The position numbers and the translations under genes were made by a program. A stretch of 20,497 nucleotides of DNA from Streptomyces sp. NRRL F-2664 (GTDB lineage Bacteria; Actinomycetota; Actinomycetes; Streptomycetales; Streptomycetaceae), in assembly GCF_000719345.1 (NCBI RefSeq), contig NZ_JOFX01000061.1, forward strand, positions 1-20,497, given 5' to 3'. The notes under the pieces are model-generated. The model was not told the DNA's origin. It worked only from the letters and a program-made list of their open reading frames with translations, and ran no database searches. Within the stretch, counting starts at the first letter, position 1; every line of letters begins with the position of its first letter. This document shows, one piece after another, positions 16,113 to 20,497 of this stretch.

Positions 16113-16790
16113 TTAGGTCCACTCGCGCCGGTGGTTGCAGAAGCCGCAGGTGGAGGGGCTCGAAAGGGGGTTGTCTGCGCCGCAGTGCTGGCAGCTCCAG
16201 GTGTCGTGTGCGGGGTGCTGGGCGAGGAAGGTCCGGGCGGCGGCCGCGGCGGTGTCGCTGGTGGCGTGGTCGGGGTCGCTGATGTGCTGGGTGCCGTCGG
16301 CGGCGATGGCGGTGTACAGCCACGTGTCGGCCGCCGGCTGGTGGAGGGCGGCGGCGGTTCCGCCGGCGTGCTGGACGGCGACGGGCGGCTGGGGGAGGTC
16401 GGCGCGGGCGGGCAGGGAGTCGGGCCACTTCTGGCGGGCGGACTGGCGGGTGATGCCCCAGGCCTCGCCGATGCGGGTGTAGCTGGCGCCCTGGTGGCCG
16501 GCCATCTTCGCGGCGCGGGCGGCCTGGTCCTCGACGGCGGCCTGTACCTGGCGGAGCGCGTAGAGCAGGGCCAGCTGGTAGTCGCCGGACAGCACTACGC
16601 GGTCGGGTGCCTCCTCGCCGGCGGCGCGGTGGGAGCGGGCCCGCTCGGAGATCTGCCACGCGAGGGCGTCGGCGGCCTCGGCGACGGCGTCCTGCAGGGC
16701 GATCACGTCGTCCTCGGACGGCTCGGTGTAGGCGGGGGTGCGCAGGGTGTTGATGTCGGCCCAGACGTTGGGCACTTCGGTCGTCTCCAC
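16113..16790 (-). CDS. Helix-turn-helix protein with C-terminal RanBP2-like zinc finger
   Basis: A 225-residue protein of no family I can name. Residues 25-95 are helical (IALQDAVAEAADALAWQISE, YQLALLYALRQVQAAVEDQA). Residues 100-122 form a helix-turn-helix (GASYTRIGEAWGITRQSARQKW). A Pro/Ala linker and a short sheet-like segment (TWLYTAIAADGTQHISD) follow. The C-terminus has W198, C200, C203, N207, C215, C218 in DTWSCQHCGADNPLSSPST-CGFCN, very close to the RanBP2 consensus W-x-C-x2-4-C-x3-N-x6-C-x2-C. Such fingers bind RNA or protein in eukaryotes and are rare in bacteria. The GTG start at 16790 has AGGGA about eleven bases upstream. Three 18-bp repeats lie right before it, suggesting autoregulation. 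Possibly the integrase's regulator; this is inferred. Confidence 0.75.
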   Translation of the reverse strand: METTEVPNVWADINTLRTPAYTEPSEDDVIALQDAVAEAADALAWQISERARSHRAAGEEAPDRVVLSGDYQLALLYALRQVQAAVEDQAARAAKMAGHQGASYTRIGEAWGITRQSARQKWPDSLPARADLPQPPVAVQHAGGTAAALHQPAADTWLYTAIAADGTQHISDPDHATSDTAAAAARTFLAQHPAHDTWSCQHCGADNPLSSPSTCGFCNHRREWT

Positions 16791-16793
16791 GCC

Positions 16794-16866
16794 TGACAGT
16801 TTTCCCTGTCACTGATGGTCTGACAACCGTTCCTGTCGCTACGGCATATGACAGTTTCCCCTGCCC
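16794..16866. promoter_or_regulatory. Three 18-bp operator-like repeats at 27-28-bp spacing
   Basis: TGACAGTTTTCCCTGTCA (16794-16811), TGACAACCGTTCCTGTCG (16821-16838) and TGACAGTTTCCCCTGCCC (16849-16866) are related. The first is an inverted repeat, TGACAG-N6-CTGTCA. Their starts are 27 and 28 bp apart. They begin three bases upstream of GTG 16790, where its promoter must be, so cooperative binding of a repressor is likely. Confidence 0.7.
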
Positions 16867-16912
16867 TCTCGCACCGCGGGCGGTGGGCCGGGCCCCCTAA
16901 ATGCGGGCGCCC

Positions 16913-16948
16913 TCTGGCTCTTGTTAAGGCAAGTTATCAAGAGCCAGA
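16913..16948. repeat. dif/attachment-like 36-bp inverted repeat
   Basis: TCTGGCTCTTGTTAA (16913-16927) and TTATCAAGAGCCAGA (16934-16948) are inverted copies with one mismatch around a six-base centre, GGCAAG. The centre is AT-rich in a GC-rich setting. Two ~15-bp arms around a 6-8-bp core are the shape of tyrosine-recombinase crossover sites. A hairpin terminator or operator is the alternative. Confidence 0.5.
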
Positions 16949-16993
16949 CAGATAGGGCCGCGGCCGCCACCCGCAAAGGAGGGACGGACACGG

Positions 16994-17023
16994 ACGAGCC
17001 CGCCACCGTGGTGGCGGGTTCGT
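16994..17023 (-). terminator. Hairpin terminator after the toxin-like gene
   Basis: ACGAGCCCGCCACC and GGTGGCGGGTTCGT pair over 14 bp with one G-T pair around a two-base centre, so the real loop is about four bases. It lies 20 bp past the stop of the minus-strand toxin-like gene. Confidence 0.7.
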
Positions 17024-17043
17024 CGGCGTCGTGGGGTGGGTCG

Positions 17044-17310
17044 CTATGGTCCGGCGATCAGCCAGAGGATCAGGGCGGCGTCGAGGTCCTGGGAGTATCG
17101 GTACACGACACTGATCCCGCGGCCGCCGGTCTGCTCGGGCAGCAGCTCGACGACGTACGACTCCGAGCGGGGGTCGGCGTCCGGGAGGCCCCGGCCACGC
17201 TCGGGATCGTCTTCGAGCGCTCGGCGGACGGACTCGACGGCGGCCTGCTCGGCCCGGGCCAGCTCGGCGAGCACCTTCGCGGCGGTGTCGGAGTAGAAGG
17301 CGTGCGTCAC
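17044..17310 (-). CDS. RelE/ParE-like toxin candidate
   Basis: An 88-residue protein with the size and layout of RelE/ParE-superfamily toxins: two N-terminal helices (SDTAAKVLAELARAEQAAVESVRRALE), a short acidic loop, then a run of strands (SYVVELLPEQ, ISVVYRYSQD, AALILWLIAG). RelE-type toxins cut mRNA at the ribosome and ParE-type poison gyrase; the sequence does not show which, if either. The GTG start overlaps the stop of the upstream gene by four bases (GTGA), and the partner is a small charged protein, as in toxin-antitoxin operons. The antitoxin-first order fits. A non-toxic homologue cannot be excluded. Confidence 0.55.
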   Translation of the reverse strand: MTHAFYSDTAAKVLAELARAEQAAVESVRRALEDDPERGRGLPDADPRSESYVVELLPEQTGGRGISVVYRYSQDLDAALILWLIAGP

Positions 17311-17606
17311 CGGGCGCCGGCCTCCGTGAGCTTCTGCCGGAGCTCGTCCTCGACGTCTTCGGTCGTACGGGCAAGCGCGGCCATGCCCTGCGCGTCGTAC
17401 CGGAGCAGGACCCGGTGTCGGTACGCCTGGGTGAGCTCGCGGACCTGGGTGAGGTCGTCGAGGTCGAGGGCATCGAGTTCCTCCTCGAACCGCTGGCGGT
17501 CGCCGGGGAAGCCCCACGTCGACAGTGCCTCGCGCAGTTCGGCGAGCGTGCCCATGGGCGGGTTGAAGCCGGGCCGGTCGGCCTGGTGGTCGGGCTGTGC
17601 GGTCAC
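17307..17606 (-). CDS. Antitoxin-like partner of the RelE/ParE-like protein
   Basis: A 99-residue, charged and mostly helical protein (TLAELREALSTWGFPGDRQRFEEELDALDLDDLTQVRELTQAYRHR, then TTEDVEDELRQKLTEAGAR). The GTG start at 17606 has AGGAGG five bases upstream, one of the best ribosome sites in the window. Its TGA overlaps the GTG of the toxin-like gene (GTGA), so translation is coupled. I see no ribbon-helix-helix or helix-turn-helix motif, so it may not bind DNA itself. It is called antitoxin from size, charge and order only. Confidence 0.55.
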   Translation of the reverse strand: MTAQPDHQADRPGFNPPMGTLAELREALSTWGFPGDRQRFEEELDALDLDDLTQVRELTQAYRHRVLLRYDAQGMAALARTTEDVEDELRQKLTEAGAR

Positions 17607-17659
17607 GGTGACCTCCTCGTCGCTCTGGTGTCGACGCTACTCGTCTTACCGCCCGGACG

Positions 17660-17914
17660 TCAGGCGGCGGGGGCTGGCGGGTAGTCCGGGTGGTGTTTCC
17701 ACTCGTCGGCCATCTCGTACAGCTCCTACAGGACGCGCTCCGCCTCGGCGGTGTTATCGGCGGCCACGGCATTGGCGTGTTCCTTGTCGAGGTCGTGGGC
17801 CTTCCGCCAGGCGTGCACGTACGCCTCGTGGCCGTGGGGGTGCTGCTCGTTGCGCTGGTCGTCGAGGCGGTCGCGTACGAATTGGTAGATCTTTACGCCG
17901 GTCTGGAGGGTCAC
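17660..17914 (-). pseudogene. Small conserved protein interrupted by an in-frame amber codon
   Basis: GTG 17914 (AAGGAG eight bases upstream) opens TLQTGVKIYQFVRDRLDDQR, then HGHEAYVHAWRKAHDLDKEH and TAEAERVL, then TAG at 17726-17728. The same frame continues without a break in matching style: ELYEMADEWKHHPDYPPAPAA, ending at TGA 17660. Without the TAG it would be an 84-residue protein resembling small streptomycete proteins of unknown function. Helical, charged and soluble. One base change (for example in a CAG or CGG codon) explains it; readthrough or a sequencing error are alternatives. It precedes the toxin-antitoxin-like pair on the same strand with a 53-bp gap. Confidence 0.6.
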
Positions 17915-17963
17915 GGTTCGGGCTCCTTCGTCGGCCTCGTCCGGCCGGGCGCCGGGGGGTCAC

Positions 17964-17980
17964 TCCCCTTATATAGGGGA
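17964..17980. promoter_or_regulatory. 17-bp palindrome with TATAT centre
   Basis: TCCCCT-TATAT-AGGGGA is a perfect inverted repeat about 50 bp upstream of GTG 17914. Its centre provides a TATATA -10-like element on the minus strand, so it may be an operator over that gene's promoter. Confidence 0.4.
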
Positions 17981-18081
17981 CGGCCCCGGCGGCGGGCAGC
18001 ATCAGCCGGACGTCGCCCGCGCCGGCGGGCAGCAGCTGCTCGTCGAGGTCGCGGTGGACCGTACCGGCGTGGTCCTGGTGG

Positions 18082-18831
18082 TCACCCTTGGCCAAGGGCC
18101 TTGCGGGCCTTGCGCGCGGCCTTGTCGGCGCGGGCCATGGCCAGGGCGGCGCGGTGGGTGGCCTCTGCCGAGGAGAACGCGGGGCGCTCGATCCTCCGCT
18201 GGATCTCCTCCTGCTGCTCCTGGTGGACGTGCTCGGGCTCGCGGGTCCAGTCCCGCACCTCGAGCTGCTCGAACCGGTGCAGGCCCCAGCGCTCGCGCCG
18301 TTCGGCGCGCTCGGCCAGGCGCTGCTCAACCCGGGCGGCCTCGCGCTGCCGGTCCAGCTCCCGGGCCTGCTCGATCCGGGCCCGCATCCGGGCCTGCTGC
18401 TCGCACGTCGCCTCGTCCCACGCCTCGACATGCGCGGCGACCTTGACCTCGCGGCGGCGGCCGTAGCCGTGGGCGTCCTTCCGGGAGTTGATGAGCCTCC
18501 ACAGGCGCCACGCGGCCAGGCGGCCCATGCTCTCGGCCTGGAACGTGATCTCGCCCCACTCGTTGCGCCGGACGATGTTGCTGGTGAGCAGCTCGACGAG
18601 CTCGGACTCGGTCGACCGGCGCAGGGCGATGGTCACCGTATGGTGCAGGTCAGACCAGGAATCTCCCGTGATCGAGCGGCTGAGCTCCTCCGGGGTGGCG
18701 GAAGGCAAGAACACCACCCCACGGCCGAGTTGGGCCCTCCACGAGTGCCACACGCGGCGCATGACGCTTCTGGCCACGGCGCTGACGTCGTCTCCGAACG
18801 CCACGACATCCTCGTAGGCCCCTGACCGCAT
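18082..18831 (-). CDS. Charged coiled-coil protein of unknown function
   Basis: A 249-residue protein I do not recognise. The N-terminal half is mixed (VARSVMRRVWHSWRAQLGRGVVFLPSATPEELSRSI, DLHHTVTIALRRSTESELVELLTSNIVRRNEWGEITF, MGRLAAWRLWRLINSRKDA). From about residue 135 it is very rich in Arg, Glu, Gln and Ala and predicted to be a long coiled coil (EQQARMRARIEQARELDRQR, AARVEQRLAERAERRERW), ending in a Lys/Ala-rich basic tail. There is no signal peptide or membrane segment. ATG 18831 has no good ribosome site; GTG 18804 has GAGG five bases upstream and is a credible alternative. A DNA-associated or mobilisation role would fit the charge pattern but is not shown. Confidence 0.65.
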   Translation of the reverse strand: MRSGAYEDVVAFGDDVSAVARSVMRRVWHSWRAQLGRGVVFLPSATPEELSRSITGDSWSDLHHTVTIALRRSTESELVELLTSNIVRRNEWGEITFQAESMGRLAAWRLWRLINSRKDAHGYGRRREVKVAAHVEAWDEATCEQQARMRARIEQARELDRQREAARVEQRLAERAERRERWGLHRFEQLEVRDWTREPEHVHQEQQEEIQRRIERPAFSSAEATHRAALAMARADKAARKARKALGQG

Positions 18832-18915
18832 CGGGCGGTGGTCAGCCGCTGGCGGGCTTGGCGCCCGCGCCGAAGGGTGAGATGTTCGCGACGGCGATGG
18901 ATTTCGAACACGCGC

Positions 18916-18984
18916 GCTAGGCGGGAGAAGCTCACGGCGGAGCAGCTCGCGGCACTACGGCACCTCGGCATGAAATGGGTGAAG
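18916..18984 (+). pseudogene. Possible remnant of a helicase-associated (HA) domain
   Basis: The plus strand reads RREKLTAEQLAALRHLGMKW, close to the end of helicase-associated domains, which are repeated in streptomycete plasmid and chromosome-end helicases and end in L..ER...L..LGM.W. No further HA repeats are in frame on either side, so at most ~25 residues remain. A chance match is possible. Confidence 0.3.
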
Positions 18985-19039
18985 CGTACCGAGAGCGTAC
19001 GAAGGACGGACCTAGCACGTACGAAGTGCGTACCTACCG
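18985..19039. repeat. Five 11-bp tandem repeats, CGTAC phased
   Basis: Units start at 18985, 18996, 19007, 19018 and 19029: CGTACCGAGAG, CGTACGAAGGA, CGGACCTAGCA, CGTACGAAGTG, CGTACCTACCG. Four of five begin CGTAC and the third has one change. A period of 11 bp keeps each unit on one face of the helix, as in iterons, centromeres or multi-site operators. It lies about 150 bp upstream of the minus-strand gene at 18831. Confidence 0.6.
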
Positions 19040-19368
19040 CGCATGGAAACGGTGCGAGAGTGAAGCCCAGGCGCAGAACCACGAAGCAGGGCGGACCGGG
19101 GGCACGGCTAAGGCAACGGGGGCACCGAGCGGGCAGATCGGGTGAACGAGCCTGATGCGCAACCACCCCAAGGCCGGCGCCTGCCGCAGCAGGTCCACCA
19201 TGACGAGTGCAACAAGACGCTGTACGAGGGGGCGGCACCTGCACCTGCGACCTCATCGAGCAGTACGGGCCTACCCTCCGAACGGGAGGACTCCTACTTA
19301 GACGGCCTCTGACCGCTCCCCCGCCGGCCCCCGGGCCCTTCGGATGCCCGTGTCGCGAGTTCGACTGC

Positions 19369-19406
19369 CTGAGCGCCACGGGCGCTCAGGCCTCACCAGC
19401 GGTGAG
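19369..19406 (-). terminator. Two adjacent hairpins
   Basis: CTGAGCGCC-ACG-GGCGCTCAG (19369-19389) is a perfect nine-bp stem, followed by CTCACC-AGC-GGTGAG (19392-19406). They lie at the end of the minus-strand reading frame that stops at 19386, so they may end its transcript. Confidence 0.45.
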
Positions 19407-19799
19407 CAGCGGCAGCCCGGTCGCCGCATGCAGCCGGCGGGTGACTCGCTCGGCGGGGTGCGCGGGGAGAGGCACGGGGGTGAGCGGTGCCGCCAGATGA
19501 TGGCGTGCGCGGGGCGGCGCAGGGGCCGGGGCTGTCGTTTGGCTCGGTCGCTCGCCGCTACCCCCGCCGGAAGCTCCGAGGCCGTCGGCCTGCTCCTCGG
19601 CCAGCCGCAACCGGACGCGGCCGGCAGGCAGCTCCCGGGCCACGGTCACGGTCCCGGCCTCGTCGCCGTATCCGGTCACAGTGACCGCGATACGCCGCCC
19701 CCGCGCCCTGTAGAGCTGGCTGTCCGCCTGCCACTGCGCCTCCGACCCACCCAGCCTGCCCCGGCAGGCGGGCGGGAGCCGCTGGGGGAGGCAAGTCAG
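19386..19799 (-). other. Unrecognised reading frame continuing from the IS3 remnant
   Basis: The minus-strand frame of the IS3 remnant stays open to TGA 19386. It includes a strand-rich segment (YRARGRRIAVTVTGYGDEAG, TVTVARELPAGRVRLRLAEEQ) and a Pro/Ala-rich tail. The first part looks like genuine protein sequence but matches no family I know. It is probably the end of another gene joined by chance or rearrangement to the transposase fragment; a fusion protein is unlikely. Confidence 0.3.
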
Positions 19800-19966
19800 G
19801 GTGAGGTACCCGGACTCGGGGTGTCGGCGGAGCCTGGTGCGGTTGTACTCGACTTCGATGCGAAAGACGTCGGCCCGGGCCGTGGCCCGGCTGTCCCACA
19901 CGTGGGTGCCGATCTCCGCCTTGAGCAGGCCGGAGAAGCTCTCGGCCGCGGCGTTATCGTAATGGG
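19800..19966 (-). mobile_element. IS3-family transposase (OrfB) C-terminal remnant
   Basis: The minus strand encodes the last third of an IS3-type integrase core: HYDNAAAESFSGLLKAEIGT, then VWDSRATARADVF, then IEVEYNRTRLRRHPESGYLTL. The DNA-AES motif with the catalytic Glu and the YNR-RRH-GY-LT signature are diagnostic. One residue seems lost between VFR and IEV. The first two catalytic Asp segments and OrfA are absent; the fragment ends where the IS30-like element begins on the other strand. Not functional. Confidence 0.8.
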
Positions 19967-19974
19967 GGTTTGTG

Positions 19975-20497
19975 GTGGGTGTGGGGATTCGGCAGCGGGC
20001 GGTGCGGGAGTACCGCGGGCAGATACCCTCGCCGGGGCGGCCGGGCGTCGCGTGGCGTGAGGACCGGGTCAGGTTCTGGCAGGCGATGGCGCGGGGGCTG
20101 AGTTCGGTGGATGCCGCAGCCGTGATCGAGGTCTCGCCTGCGGTGGGGTCGCGGTGGTTTCGTCATGCTGGCGGGGTGAATCCATGCCTGTCTCCGACCG
20201 TCTCCGGCCGCTACTTGTCGTTCGCCGAGCGGGAGGAGATCGCGCTGTTGCGTGCCCGCAACCTCGGGGTCCGTGCGATCGCACGGTGTCTGGGGCGCTC
20301 GCCCTCGACGATCTCGCGGGAGCTGCGGCGCAACGCCTCGACGCGGAGCTGCCACCTGGAGTACCGGGCTTCGCTGGCGCAGTGGCATGCCGAGCGAGGG
20401 GCCCAGCGGCCGAAGAAAGCGAAGCTGTGGCCCACGACCGCCTGCGCGAGTACGTCCAGGACCGGCTGGCCGGGACCATCGTCCACGCGGCCGACGG
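19975..20497 (+). mobile_element. IS30-family transposase, 5' part, with one-base frameshift; runs off the window
   Basis: From a GTG at about 19975 the plus strand reads VREYRGQIPSPGRPGVAW, EDRVRFWQAMARGLSSVDAA, SPAVGSRWFRHAGGVNP, SGRYLSFAEREEIALLRARN, LGVRAIARCLGRSPSTISRE and LRRNASTRSCHLEYRASLAQW. This is the N-terminal helix-turn-helix region of an IS30-type transposase. At about 20426-20430 (AAGCTGTGGCC) one base is missing: HDRLREYVQDRLAGTIVHAADG continues in the next frame. The DDE domain lies beyond the window. The exact start is uncertain. The element's left end must lie near 19955-19975, abutting the IS3 remnant. Confidence 0.8.

Larger units (their letters stand above)
18832..19368. 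other. Mostly non-coding stretch with repeat array and remnant
   Basis: No complete gene is recognisable. The stretch contains a short helicase-associated-domain-like remnant (18916-18984) and directly after it an 11-bp-phased repeat array (18985-19039). Several plus-strand frames are open but show no motif. Confidence 0.4.

Noticed and set aside
15309..16796. Gly/Val-rich plus-strand frame opposite the integrase and HTH genes
   Set aside because: It overlaps two genes with firm motifs and a terminator between them.
17915..18081. Small minus-strand frame upstream of the amber-interrupted gene (HRDLDEQLLPAGAGDVRLML)
   Set aside because: It reads plausibly for about 30 residues but has no start codon with a ribosome site and no stop in a sensible place.
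18985..19039. CRISPR array
   Set aside because: Units are 11 bp and contiguous, with no spacers and no cas genes.
1..20497. tRNA or rRNA genes, including a tRNA attachment site for the integrase
   Set aside because: I found no cloverleaf or T-loop-like stretch in a sensible context; none can be supported by eye.

Overview
The window reads as actinomycete DNA, almost certainly Streptomyces or a close relative. GC and third-position GC are very high, GTG starts are common, and Shine-Dalgarno sites are GGAGG-like. Several families are typical of Streptomyces: a tripeptidyl-aminopeptidase-type hydrolase, a TPR-tailed regulator, small two-helix membrane proteins and a zinc-ribbon tyrosine recombinase. 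No rRNA, tRNA or core metabolic operon was seen. It looks like accessory DNA (chromosome arm, plasmid or integrated elements) that has been rearranged many times: two intact tyrosine recombinases, one intact and one frameshifted serine recombinase, IS30 and IS3 remnants, and several truncated or frameshifted genes.

Layout. (1) 87-1548(-): a secreted alpha/beta hydrolase with its signal peptide and catalytic body in different frames. (2) 1813-5772: a resistance-like block. A Vat/CatB-type acetyltransferase and a GNAT acetyltransferase overlap on the minus strand. Divergent from them are an alpha/beta hydrolase, an aminoglycoside-nucleotidyltransferase pseudogene and a resolvase with a one-base frameshift in a G run. 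An inverted repeat lies between the divergent starts. (3) 5773-6707: largely gene-less, with short remnants. (4) 6708-9488: a tandem winged-helix, Rep-like protein with palindromes in front of it, a small membrane protein, a strong bidirectional terminator and a zinc-finger serine recombinase. (5) 9749-10531: two small membrane proteins. (6) 10747-12840: a truncated TPR regulator next to a tyrosine recombinase carrying six CxxC pairs, coupled by an ATGA overlap to the tail of a lost upstream gene. (7) 13455-14543: a secreted seven-bladed YVTN/YncE-like propeller of clearly lower GC, with two interleaved inverted repeats in its leader. (8) 14711-16948: a perfect 72-bp palindrome, a phage-type integrase, a gene joining a helix-turn-helix to a RanBP2-like zinc finger, three regularly spaced 18-bp repeats before that gene, and a recombination-site-like 36-bp inverted repeat. 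(9) 17044-18831: a toxin-antitoxin-like pair, a small ORF broken by one amber codon and a charged coiled-coil protein. (10) 18832-20497: an 11-bp-phased repeat array, an IS3 transposase remnant and the start of an IS30-type transposase with a one-base frameshift.

How it works together. The clearest functional units are the divergent resistance-like block (2), the recombinase modules (4, 6, 8) and the integrase/HTH-zinc-finger/repeat/inverted-repeat assembly (8). The last is the best candidate for something undescribed: an integrase, a probable DNA-binding protein with its own triple operator, and a possible crossover site lie within about 2.3 kb. The number of single-base lesions suggests either real decay or homopolymer and assembly errors; re-reading the raw data would decide.
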